Source: Microbaculum marinisediminis
GTDB taxonomy: Bacteria; Pseudomonadota; Alphaproteobacteria; Rhizobiales; Tepidamorphaceae
Assembly (NCBI RefSeq): GCF_025397915.1
Contig: NZ_JALIDZ010000001.1
Coordinates: 434,001-498,000 of the forward strand
Length of the DNA stretch: 64,000 nt
Reading direction: 5' to 3'
This document shows positions 10,934 through 19,178 of this stretch, one piece after another. A program made the translations under genes and the position numbers. Numbering within the stretch: position 1 is the first letter of the stretch; every line of letters starts with the position of its first letter. The notes beneath the pieces are model-generated. The model was given only the letters and a program-made list of their open reading frames with translations, was not told the origin of the DNA and made no database searches.

Positions 10934-11024
10934 TCAAATCCAAAACGCCGTTCCGCCCGAACGGGCATGGCGGGCCGGCACGTGTCCCGTTTCGAGACCA
11001 TCGCGCCGAGAAACCACCGTGCGC

Positions 11025-11039
11025 TTAACCAACTATTTA
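11025..11039 (+). promoter_or_regulatory. CtrA-box-like site
   Basis: TTAACCAACTATTTA equals TTAA-N7-TTTA, one mismatch from the CtrA consensus TTAA-N7-TTAA. It stands 110 bp before the chosen start of the PodJ-like gene in an otherwise GC-rich gap. Confidence 0.4.
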
Positions 11040-11082
11040 CCCTGATGGGAAAACTATCCATCGGGGATCAGCTAGGCCGGAC

Positions 11083-11094
11083 GATTCCCGACTC
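11083..11094 (+). promoter_or_regulatory. paired GANTC (CcrM methylation) sites
   Basis: GATTC at 11083-11087 and GACTC at 11090-11094 are two GANTC sites 7 bp apart, upstream of the PodJ-like gene. In alphaproteobacteria such sites are methylated by CcrM and read by GcrA-type regulators. Confidence 0.4.
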
Positions 11095-11148
11095 CGGAAA
11101 TGAATGGAGCGCACGCCCGGCACGAACGGACCGGATCGATACACTAAC

Positions 11149-14100
11149 ATGGCACTTCGCGGCTCACGTAGAGAACCTGTCGCCCACGACGATCCCGCCG
11201 ACCAGGCGCGGCGCGCCGCGGATCGGGCGGGAATGAGCCTCGGCGACTGGCTCGATGCGGTCCTGCACGACTCGAAGGAGGGCGCCGGTTCGCCGCACGG
11301 CGTGCCGCGGCCGCCCGCTTCCACGATGGCGTCTCTGGCGGCATCTCCGGCGACGTCTCCCGAGGATTCCCCCGCGGACTCCCCCACGGATTCCGCGCAA
11401 ACCTACCGCGCCGCCCCGTCGGGTGGCCGGCGTTTCGACGACCCGCTCGACGATCCGTTCGACGCCCCGGGGGCCCCTGGCCCGTCCGGACCGACGGACC
11501 CCGTCGCGCGTCGCCTCGATCGCCTGGCAGGCGCGATCGGAACCGACAAGCCCGCAGCCGACGACGACGATCCGCACTCGCTACGCGGGATCGCGCGCCG
11601 TCTCGACAGATTGAGCAGCAAGATGCCCCAAGGACCGGAACGGCTTTCGACCCGCGAAACGATCCGCGATCTAGAGGAACGGCTTCACGACATCGCCCGG
11701 CGCGTCGAATCAAAACACCGCCCGCCCCTTTCCAGGACCGCGCCCCCGGCCGCCCCCGCGCAGCCCTCGTCGGCGCCGGCGCCGACCAACGGCCTCAGGG
11801 ACGCGATCGCAGAGATCGCCTCCCGGCAGAAGACTCTCGAGGTCGAGTTCGACCGCGCCGTGTCCGGCTACGCCGACCGGGTCGACCACCGCATCGATCT
11901 CGTCTCCGAGCGGCTCGAGCGCACGCTCGGCGAGGCGCTGCCCTCCGACCAGCTCAAGCAGATCCGGGAGGGTCTGCAGAACGTCGCCGCGACCGGCGGC
12001 CTGCGGGCCAGCGACACAAAGGATTTCGCCGATCTCCGGCTGATGGTCACCGAGATGGCACGGCGCATCGAAACGATGCCCTCCCAGGTCGCGGACGACC
12101 TCGCCGAACGGCTCGAGGACACGGAACGGCGGCTCGATACCGCGACGCGCTCGGAACTGGACGCGATCCGCGGCGAACTGCGCGAAATCGCCCAGGACAT
12201 CGACCGCCGGACTCGCGGCGAGTTCGAATCCCTGCGCTCCGATATCCGCAATCTGGCGGGCAAGATCGAGTCCATGCCCGGGCGGGACGCCGAATCGATC
12301 GAAGCAAAGCTCGAGGATGTCGCCGTGCGGCTGAGCGCGGCCGCCCGCGACGAGATCGGCGCGATCCGCAACGAGGTGCGCGAAATCGCCGAGCAGGTCG
12401 ACCTTCGCGGCCGCGATGAAATGGCGGCCATGCGCGCCGAGATGGCGCGGCTGGCCGATCGCATCGAGTCGCTTCCGGCATCCGGCTCCGGAACCATCGA
12501 GGCGCAGCTCGAGGATATCGCGGCGCGGTTCGATACGGCGACGCGCGACGAGTTCGAGGCCATGCGCGGCGAATTGCGCGACCTCGGCGATCGTCTGCTT
12601 ACCGAACGCAGCACCTATGCGGCGACCAACGCCCTCGACGAGGCCGGGCTTGCCGAACTCGACGCGATCCGCGCCGACATCCGCAATCTCGCCGAACAGA
12701 TCGACGGCGTGCGTCGCGACGACTACACGGCGCTGCGCCGGGACATGCAGGCACTCGGCGATCGCGTGACGCAGGCGCCCGAGAGCCGAATGGGCGATCT
12801 GGAGAAACAGATCGCCCAGCTTTCGGAGAAACTGGCCGGCGCCGCCCAGGACGGCGACCCGGTCGCGCTGGCGCAGATCGAGCAGCAGATTTCTCGGCTG
12901 GCGGAGACCGTGGACGCCAGCTCGCGCCAGACGGCCGACGTCGGCGGGCTGGAACAGACGATCACGGACATGGTCTCCCGTATCGAGGACAGCCGGGCCG
13001 ACACCCTGGATGCGGCCCGCGCAGCGGCGAACGAGGCCATCGAGCGCGCGCTCACGGCGATTGGGGCGAGCATCGGCGATGCCGACGTCTTCGGCACGCT
13101 GCGCGACGAACTCGCCAGCCAGCGCCGGGACGCCGAAGCGACCGGGCAGCGCACCCACGACGCGCTGCAGGTGGTTCACACCACGCTGATGAAAGTCGTC
13201 GACCGGCTCGAGGAACTCGAGGACGAGGTCGACGAGGTTGCCGGAGACAAGCGGCTGCCCGGCCAGGACCAATCCATGTCTCGCGACGATGCCGGGGAGC
13301 CTGCCGAGGCGCCGGCCGTCAAGCCCGAACCGAGACTAGAGGCCGAGCCGACGAAAACGCCAGCGGCATCGGCGAAAGCCGCCAAGGCCGAAGCGAAGAA
13401 GGCCGCCAAGGCGGCCGCGGCGGGGGCAAAATCGAAGACCGGTGCCGCCTCCCCGGATGCGGACTCCGCGGATGCCGGCTCCATAGAAGACGACACGCCG
13501 CTGGTACCGGGCACCGGCCGACCGGCGGCCGCGCCGCCCGCGATATCGGCGACGGATTCGCCGGCCGACTTCATCGCCGCAGCCCGGCGCGCCGCCCAGG
13601 CGGCGGTTGCCGAGCAGTCTGGCACGCAGGACAAGGCCGCCGTCGCCAAGGGCGTGTCCCTCGACGCACTGCGCAGCGCGCTGAAGAAATACCGCCGCCC
13701 GCTGGCGATCGCCGCGGCGATGCTGGTGCTCGTCTACGGGACGATGAAAATCGCCACCCTGCTGACGGCGGATCCGGCCAACACGTCCTCGCTCGACCGG
13801 CCGGCGGTCGCAGGCACGGCGCCGGAGGCCGCGCCGCGCGATGTCACAGCGAACGCGACGATGAGCGGCCTGCCGCAGGCCTCGGCCCGGACCGTGACCC
13901 AAGCCCCCGTGGCCCAGGCCCCCGCGCCCCAGGCTCCCGCGAAGGTCGCCGACAAGCCGACAGACAAGAAGAAGGTGGCTGGCGCCAAGACCGCGGACAA
14001 CCCGAAGGCCAAGGGCAACGCGGCCAAGACGGGTGCCCGGAACAAGACGGGCGCCAGCACGCCGAAAGCCGCCGGTCCCAAGACGGCCGTCGCGCGGGCC

Positions 14101-15042
14101 GAAACCGCGCCCGCGTCCGGCGGCAATGTCACGCCGGTGACGACGCCCGCAGCCGCTTCGGCGCAGCCCGCCAGCGCCGTCTTCGACGAGCTGTCGGCCA
14201 GCACGACGCCGGAACTGCTGCGCCAGGCCGCCGCCGCGGGCGATCCGGCCGCCGAATTCGAGGTGGCGGTCCGCTACATGGACGGCCGCGGCCTGCCCCA
14301 CGACGCCACCAGGGCCGTCGAATGGTATCGCAAGGCGGCGGCGCAGGGGCTTGCCCCGGCGCAGTATCGCCTCGGCAGCCTGTACGAAAAGGGCGAAGGC
14401 GTCGGCCGCGACCTCGCCATGGCCCGCATGTGGTACCAGCGCGCCGCCGAGCAGGGCAATCGCAAGGCCATGCACAATCTGGCCGTGCTCTACGCCGACG
14501 GCATCGACGGAAAGCCGGACTACGAGAAGGCGGCCATCTGGTTCCGCCAGGCCGCCGAATACGGTCTCGCCGACAGCCAGTTCAACCTCGCGGTCCTGTT
14601 CGCCCGCGGCCTCGGCGTCCAGACCAATTTCGCCGAGTCGTTCCGCTGGTTCGCGATCGCCGCCGACCAGGGCGACAACGAGGCGCTGGCGAAGCGCGAC
14701 GAGGTGGCCAACCAGCTCGACCAGGAAAGCCTGCTGAAGGCCCGCGCCGTGCTGGACGCCTGGACGCCGAAGACACCCGACGCCAGCGCCAACGTCGTTC
14801 CCGAACCGCAAGGCGGCTGGGGGTCCGTGACGCAGGCGCGGCAGGTCTTCATCGATCGCGACATGATCATGTCGGCCCAGTCGATGCTGTCCAGGCTCGG
14901 TTTCACGCCCGGTCCCGCCGATGGCCAGGTCGGCCCCCGCACCCGCGACGCGGTGCGCGCCTTCCAGCGCTCGGTGGGCATGCCGGACACCGGCGACATC
15001 ACCCCGGAGCTGATCGAGGAGCTCGGCAAATCGGCCGGCTGA
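11149..15042 (+). CDS. PodJ-like polar localisation protein: coiled coil, TM, Sel1 repeats, peptidoglycan-binding domain
   Basis: 1297 aa from ATG 11149 (MALRGSRREPVAHDD); an in-frame ATG at 11104 is possible but adds a poor N-terminus. Domains in order: a short N-terminal motif (RRAADRAGMSLGDWLDAVL) typical of PodJ-like proteins; repeated coiled coil at about 160-700 with a recurring RGELREIAQDID-type unit; an Ala/Lys-rich linker; a single TM at about 850-872 (LAIAAAMLVLVYGTM); Sel1 repeats at about 1035-1190 (YRLGSLYEKGEGVGRD, HNLAVLYADG); and a C-terminal peptidoglycan-binding fold at about 1240-1296 (GFTPGPADGQVGPRTRDAV). The coiled coil should be cytoplasmic and the Sel1/PG part periplasmic, linking polar scaffolds to the wall. 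Confidence 0.85.
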   Translation: MALRGSRREPVAHDDPADQARRAADRAGMSLGDWLDAVLHDSKEGAGSPHGVPRPPASTMASLAASPATSPEDSPADSPTDSAQTYRAAPSGGRRFDDPLDDPFDAPGAPGPSGPTDPVARRLDRLAGAIGTDKPAADDDDPHSLRGIARRLDRLSSKMPQGPERLSTRETIRDLEERLHDIARRVESKHRPPLSRTAPPAAPAQPSSAPAPTNGLRDAIAEIASRQKTLEVEFDRAVSGYADRVDHRIDLVSERLERTLGEALPSDQLKQIREGLQNVAATGGLRASDTKDFADLRLMVTEMARRIETMPSQVADDLAERLEDTERRLDTATRSELDAIRGELREIAQDIDRRTRGEFESLRSDIRNLAGKIESMPGRDAESIEAKLEDVAVRLSAAARDEIGAIRNEVREIAEQVDLRGRDEMAAMRAEMARLADRIESLPASGSGTIEAQLEDIAARFDTATRDEFEAMRGELRDLGDRLLTERSTYAATNALDEAGLAELDAIRADIRNLAEQIDGVRRDDYTALRRDMQALGDRVTQAPESRMGDLEKQIAQLSEKLAGAAQDGDPVALAQIEQQISRLAETVDASSRQTADVGGLEQTITDMVSRIEDSRADTLDAARAAANEAIERALTAIGASIGDADVFGTLRDELASQRRDAEATGQRTHDALQVVHTTLMKVVDRLEELEDEVDEVAGDKRLPGQDQSMSRDDAGEPAEAPAVKPEPRLEAEPTKTPAASAKAAKAEAKKAAKAAAAGAKSKTGAASPDADSADAGSIEDDTPLVPGTGRPAAAPPAISATDSPADFIAAARRAAQAAVAEQSGTQDKAAVAKGVSLDALRSALKKYRRPLAIAAAMLVLVYGTMKIATLLTADPANTSSLDRPAVAGTAPEAAPRDVTANATMSGLPQASARTVTQAPVAQAPAPQAPAKVADKPTDKKKVAGAKTADNPKAKGNAAKTGARNKTGASTPKAAGPKTAVARAETAPASGGNVTPVTTPAAASAQPASAVFDELSASTTPELLRQAAAAGDPAAEFEVAVRYMDGRGLPHDATRAVEWYRKAAAQGLAPAQYRLGSLYEKGEGVGRDLAMARMWYQRAAEQGNRKAMHNLAVLYADGIDGKPDYEKAAIWFRQAAEYGLADSQFNLAVLFARGLGVQTNFAESFRWFAIAADQGDNEALAKRDEVANQLDQESLLKARAVLDAWTPKTPDASANVVPEPQGGWGSVTQARQVFIDRDMIMSAQSMLSRLGFTPGPADGQVGPRTRDAVRAFQRSVGMPDTGDITPELIEELGKSAG

Positions 15043-15072
15043 TCACCGCCAGTTAGCAATAATCACGAATTC

Positions 15073-15103
15073 CCCCGCCGGCAGATTGACAATGCCGGCG
15101 GGG
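15073..15103 (+). terminator. terminator hairpin after the PodJ-like gene
   Basis: A perfect 11-bp stem (CCCCGCCGGCA / TGCCGGCGGGG) with a 9-nt loop begins 31 bp after the stop codon. A run of six T lies about 20 bp further on, so it is not a classic immediate U-tract terminator. Confidence 0.6.
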
Positions 15104-15167
15104 CTGCCATTAACAAGTATGAGTTTTTTCTAATATGTAATCGGGCTCGGGCCCCGCAGGTCGTGTG

Positions 15168-16097
15168 ATGGAGATATATCTACCCATCGCCGAAATCGCC
15201 GTTAACATGTTCATGCTGCTCGGAATGGGGGCAGCAGTCGGCTTCTTGTCGGGCATGTTCGGGGTCGGCGGCGGATTTCTGCTCACCCCTCTCCTGATTT
15301 TCACGGGCATCTCGCCGGCCGTCGCCGTGGCGACCCAGACGGGGCAGATCGTCGCGTCGTCGGTTTCGGGCGCCCTCGCCCACTGGCAGCGAAAAACCAT
15401 CGACATCTCGCTCGGCGTCATCCTGATCGCGGGCGGCCTGGTCGGCGCCGCGCTCGGCGTGGTGCTGTTCAGCTGGCTGCGTAGCTTCGGCCAGCTCGAC
15501 CTCATCATCGGCATTATGTACGTGCTGTTCCTCGGCGGCGTCGGCGGAATGATGCTGGTGGAAAGCGGTCGGGCGATGATCCGCCGGCGACTGGGCCGGT
15601 CGGTCGCGGCGCGGCGTCCGGGCCAACATACCTGGCTGCACCGGCTGCCGGTGCGAATGCGCTTCAAGCGCTCGAAGCTCTACATCAGCGTGTTGCCGGT
15701 CGCCATTCTCGGCGCGCTGATCGGCCTGCTGGTCGCGATCATGGGCGTCGGCGGCGGATTCATCATGGTGCCGGCGATGATCTACCTGTTGCGGGTGCCG
15801 ACCAACGTCGTCATCGGCACCTCGCTGTTCCAGATCATCTTCGTGACCGCTTTCGCCGCGGTGCTGCACGCGGTGACGACGCAATCGGTGGACTCGGTCC
15901 TGGCGCTGCTGCTGATGATCGGCGGCGTCATGGGCGCGCAGTTCGGCGTGCAGGCCGGGTTGAAGCTGCGCGGCGAGCAGTTGCGGCTGTTGCTGGCGCT
16001 GCTCGTCCTGGCGGTCGGCGTGCGGATGCTCTACGGGCTCGTGACGACGCCGACGGACCTCTACTCGCTGACGATCGCCACGGGAGCACCGGAATGA
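15168..16097 (+). CDS. TauE/SafE family (TSUP) anion exporter
   Basis: 309 aa from ATG 15168 (a GTG immediately precedes it). Two homologous halves each carry the family's glycine motif: LSGMFGVGGGFLLTPLLIF near residue 25 and IMGVGGGFIMVPAMIYLL near 190. About eight hydrophobic segments are visible. TSUP proteins move sulfite, sulfonates or other small organic anions across the inner membrane; the substrate cannot be read here. Its stop overlaps the start of the next gene (ATGA), a pairing common in alphaproteobacteria. Confidence 0.9.
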   Translation: MEIYLPIAEIAVNMFMLLGMGAAVGFLSGMFGVGGGFLLTPLLIFTGISPAVAVATQTGQIVASSVSGALAHWQRKTIDISLGVILIAGGLVGAALGVVLFSWLRSFGQLDLIIGIMYVLFLGGVGGMMLVESGRAMIRRRLGRSVAARRPGQHTWLHRLPVRMRFKRSKLYISVLPVAILGALIGLLVAIMGVGGGFIMVPAMIYLLRVPTNVVIGTSLFQIIFVTAFAAVLHAVTTQSVDSVLALLLMIGGVMGAQFGVQAGLKLRGEQLRLLLALLVLAVGVRMLYGLVTTPTDLYSLTIATGAPE

Positions 16098-16867
16098 TGC
16101 GCAGCCTGCTCGTTCTGGCGATCGCGAGCCTGGCCGCCATCGCAGCCTCCACGGCGCGGGCGGAATCCGTCATCGCGGCGCTGTCGTCGAAGCGCATCGA
16201 GATCCGGTCCAATTTCGTCGGCACCGAACTCGTCCTGTTCGGCACCGTCGAGCGCGACGCGGCCACCGTCGGACGCCGGTCGGAGGGCTACGACGTCGCC
16301 ATCGTCATCGAAGGGCCGGGCAGCAACATGGTGGTCTGGCGCAAGGAACGCGTCGGCGGCATCTGGGTCAACGGCACCGGCGTCGAGTTCAAGAACGCCC
16401 CGTCCTACTACGCCGTCCTGACCAACAGGCCGCTCGAGGAAATCTCGTCGCCGCCGGCCCTGAAACGCCAGCAGATCGGCCTCGACTTCCTCAAGATCGA
16501 AACGGCCACGGAGCAGCCGAAACGGGTCGCCACGGAATTCCGCACCGCGCTCCTGCGTCGCGAGCAGAGCAACGAGCTGTATTTCGAGAACCCGGAAGCC
16601 GTGGAAATGCTGACGCCACGCATGTTCATGGCGCAGATCCCGCTTCCCGCCAATATCCGCACCGGCGGCTACAGGGCCCGTGTCCACGTCTTCGGGGACG
16701 GCGCCCTGCTGGCAACCGAGAAGCTCGGGTTCTGGGTGGTCAAGACGGGGTTCGAGGCGGCGATCTTCAATCTCGCCCACAGGCAACCGCTCATCTACGG
16801 TCTGGGAACGGTCGCCATGGCCTTCGGCGTCGGCTGGCTGGGAAGCGTCCTGTTCCGCCGGAGCTGA
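16094..16867 (+). CDS. TIGR02186 / Alph_Pro_TM family membrane protein
   Basis: 257 aa, overlapping the TauE/SafE stop by 4 nt. It has an N-terminal signal sequence (residues 1-22), a long periplasmic beta-rich region (KRIEIRSNFVGTELVLFGTV) and a single C-terminal TM helix (IYGLGTVAMAFGVGWLGSVL) ending in positive residues. I recognise the alphaproteobacterial family usually encoded next to TauE/SafE transporters; its function is not established. The coupling suggests it is an accessory to the transporter. Confidence 0.85.
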   Translation: MMRSLLVLAIASLAAIAASTARAESVIAALSSKRIEIRSNFVGTELVLFGTVERDAATVGRRSEGYDVAIVIEGPGSNMVVWRKERVGGIWVNGTGVEFKNAPSYYAVLTNRPLEEISSPPALKRQQIGLDFLKIETATEQPKRVATEFRTALLRREQSNELYFENPEAVEMLTPRMFMAQIPLPANIRTGGYRARVHVFGDGALLATEKLGFWVVKTGFEAAIFNLAHRQPLIYGLGTVAMAFGVGWLGSVLFRRS

Positions 16868-16940
16868 TCACGGCGTCGCGGGCTGCAATTCAGACAGCTT
16901 TGGGCGACAATCTCAGGCGACAATCTCGGGGGAGACAACC

Positions 16941-17426
16941 ATGACCATCCTATCCGACCAGCCCATCGGCAACGACTCGGCGCCGCTCGCCGCCGTCGTC
17001 CTCGGCTGGGCCGGCGTTGTCCCCTTCGTGGTCGGCGCCATCGGCCCGATGGCCATCTCGGATGTCGGCGTCGCCGCCTTCATCGCGTTCGCCACCAGCG
17101 TCTACGGCGCGCTTGTGCTGTCGTTCCTGGGCGGCATCCGCTGGGGCATGGCAATGGGGCCGCTCTACGGCTCGGAGCGCACGCAGGGTTTCGTCATCAG
17201 CATCCTGCCGCCGGTGGCGGCGTGGGTCTCGCTGATCCTGTCGGGGTTCGAAGGCCAGGCATTGCTGATCGTCGCGTTCCTGCTTCAGGCCTGGCTCGAC
17301 GTGCGTGCCGTCGGCGAGGGCCGGGCCCCGGTCTGGTTCGCGCCGCTGCGCATCCGCCTCACCGCCGCCGCCGTCGTCGCGCTGATCGTCACGGCGATCG
17401 CCGAAATGGTGGTGCTGTCCGGCTAG
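16941..17426 (+). CDS. DUF3429-type membrane protein
   Basis: 161 aa from the ATG at 16941, preceded by a strong GGGGGAGA ribosome site; the longer open frame upstream is incidental. Five hydrophobic segments and the motif FLGGIRWGMAMGPLYGSE match small DUF3429 inner-membrane proteins. No catalytic residues are apparent and the role is unknown. It follows the TIGR02186 gene by 73 bp on the same strand and faces the convergent pdeM gene. Confidence 0.82.
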   Translation: MTILSDQPIGNDSAPLAAVVLGWAGVVPFVVGAIGPMAISDVGVAAFIAFATSVYGALVLSFLGGIRWGMAMGPLYGSERTQGFVISILPPVAAWVSLILSGFEGQALLIVAFLLQAWLDVRAVGEGRAPVWFAPLRIRLTAAAVVALIVTAIAEMVVLSG

Positions 17427-17438
17427 AGGCGCGCTTTC

Positions 17439-18161
17439 CTAGTCCGGCAACAGCCTGCGCCCGGCGATCGGATAGACGGCCTTGTCGCCGATCATCCAGG
17501 CGGCGAGCGCCTGTCTCTCGAACAGCCCGGAATAGGCCTCGTCGAGAATGTTCAGCCCGCCGGTGAAGGCTCCGAAGGCGGGCATGACCAGCCGCCGCCC
17601 GTCGCCGGCGAAACAGCGCCGCCGAACGCTGCGGCCACGCAGGCGCACCCTGGCGGAGGGGTGCAGGTGCCCGGCGATCTCGCCGTCCGGCGCGACCGCA
17701 TCGGGCTCGTGGCGGAAAACCAGGCCACCGACCGCAAGCTCCTCGAACCAGTCGCCGGCAATGCCCGCCGGCGGCGTCGGGTCGTGGTTGCCGGCGATCC
17801 ACAGCCAGTCGCGCCCGTGCTGAAGCGCGGCGAGGCGATCGCGGTACGGTTCGGGGAAACGGTCGCCGGCACCGACATCGTGGAACGAGTCGCCGAGCGA
17901 GATCACCGTGCGCGGTCGGCGCGCCTCGATCACGCGCGCCAGCCGCTCCAGGGTCGCGGCAGTGTCGTAGGGCGGCACCAGAGCACCGCGACCGGCGAGC
18001 GCCGAGCCCTTTTCCAGATGCAGGTCGGCGACGACCAAGATCGATTCCGAGGGCCACCACAGCGCCCCGGAGGGATCCGGCATCAGAACGGCGCCGGCGA
18101 CATGGATCGCCGCTACCGGATCTTCCGCCGACCGATCGATCATCAGCGCCACCGATGTCAC
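17439..18161 (-). CDS. pdeM: ligase-associated DNA damage response endonuclease PdeM (metallophosphoesterase)
   Basis: 240 aa. The calcineurin-like metal motifs appear in order: ADLHLEKG near 45, GDSFHD near 90, AGNHD near 120 and GHLHP near 165. This spacing matches the bacterial PdeM family of Mn-dependent nucleases or phosphodiesterases found with a DEXH helicase and, elsewhere, an ATP-dependent DNA ligase. The helicase is encoded at 19179-21731 on the same strand, supporting the call. A methyltransferase gene lies between them and no ligase gene is visible in the window. Confidence 0.85.
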   Translation of the reverse strand: MTSVALMIDRSAEDPVAAIHVAGAVLMPDPSGALWWPSESILVVADLHLEKGSALAGRGALVPPYDTAATLERLARVIEARRPRTVISLGDSFHDVGAGDRFPEPYRDRLAALQHGRDWLWIAGNHDPTPPAGIAGDWFEELAVGGLVFRHEPDAVAPDGEIAGHLHPSARVRLRGRSVRRRCFAGDGRRLVMPAFGAFTGGLNILDEAYSGLFERQALAAWMIGDKAVYPIAGRRLLPD

Positions 18162-18235
18162 GTCCCGCCGCCTCCGCCGCAGAGTGATGCCACGGCGTTC
18201 TTATGCCCGATTCGAGCGGCGACCGGATATTGAGC

Positions 18236-18883
18236 TCATACCACGCGAAAGACCGCGTAGACGACCTTGATCGCGTCGGCGAACTCCGGGTGGCGCGGCA
18301 GATAGGGCTGCGGCTCGGTCCTTTCGAGCGTCTGCCAGAGACCGGCCTCTTCGAGGCGACGGAGAACGTCGGCGAAGTCGTCGCTCCAGTAGTCCGTGCG
18401 CTGGGTGAACAGAACGAGCCCGCCGGGCCGCGCGACGCGGCAGAATTCGCGCAGAATCTGTTCGGGCCTTTCCGCGTAGGTCATCGAGCCGATGCACACG
18501 ACCGCGTCGTAGGCGCCGTCCGGCGCCTGCAACGGATCGTTCATGTCCTGCCGGAAAAGCCGGTCGTAGGCGGCCACCGTCCGCGCCTCGTCGAGCGACG
18601 CCTCAGAGATGTCGAAGCCGTCCACATGCTCGAAGCCGGCCTCGGCCAGCCGACGTCCGGTCAGCCCCGTTCCGCAACACGCGTCGAGAATACGGGCCGT
18701 CGCCGTTATCCCGTGCGCCTTGAGCAGACCGGCGGCACGCTGCGGCGCTTCGTAGCCGAGGTCTTCCAGATCCTCGTCATAGGACCGCGCCCAGCCATCG
18801 TAGTACTCCGCCAAGGATGCCGCGTCGGCGGTCTGGATGCTTCTGAGTTTGCGCGATGCGGCTCTGGCCGTCTCGTGTGCCAC
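18236..18883 (-). CDS. class I SAM-dependent methyltransferase
   Basis: 215 aa. The SAM-binding motif I is ARILDACCGTGLTGRRLAEA near residue 65, followed by the acidic loop VDGFDISEASLDEAR and the motif YDAVVCIGSMTYAERPEQIL. This is the UbiE/COQ5-like Rossmann methyltransferase fold. The substrate is unknown. It lies between pdeM and the repair helicase on the same strand, but this alone does not show a DNA-repair role. Confidence 0.85.
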   Translation of the reverse strand: MAHETARAASRKLRSIQTADAASLAEYYDGWARSYDEDLEDLGYEAPQRAAGLLKAHGITATARILDACCGTGLTGRRLAEAGFEHVDGFDISEASLDEARTVAAYDRLFRQDMNDPLQAPDGAYDAVVCIGSMTYAERPEQILREFCRVARPGGLVLFTQRTDYWSDDFADVLRRLEEAGLWQTLERTEPQPYLPRHPEFADAIKVVYAVFRVV

Positions 18884-18972
18884 GTGTCCTCTCCTGTAGT
18901 TTCGCTGTCAGGCGACCATAGCGCGGCCAGCGCGAATAAGGCTATTGTCCGCCCAAGCGAGAGGAGCCGTCC

Positions 18973-19173
18973 ATGAAACTACTGATGCCGTTGTGGCAAC
19001 GCCTGCTGATCACCATCGTGGTCATGCTGGTTGCAGGATATGTCGCCGGATACCTGTGGCAGATGATCCTGGGCTTTCCGCTGCCGAGCTACGGCGCGGG
19101 GCTGATCGGCGGATTGTCAGCGCTGCCGGTGTGGGACTTGCTGAAGCGGATCCGGCCGAACCAGGGCGCCTGA
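18973..19173 (+). CDS. small membrane protein, unknown
   Basis: 66 aa with a good ribosome site (GAGAGGAG about 8 nt before the ATG). It has one strong hydrophobic helix (LLITIVVMLVAGYVAGYLW), perhaps a second weaker one (GAGLIGGLSALPVWDLL), and a basic C-terminus. No family is recognised. Its 3' end is 5 bp from the convergent helicase gene. Confidence 0.6.
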   Translation: MKLLMPLWQRLLITIVVMLVAGYVAGYLWQMILGFPLPSYGAGLIGGLSALPVWDLLKRIRPNQGA

Positions 19174-19178
19174 CGGCT

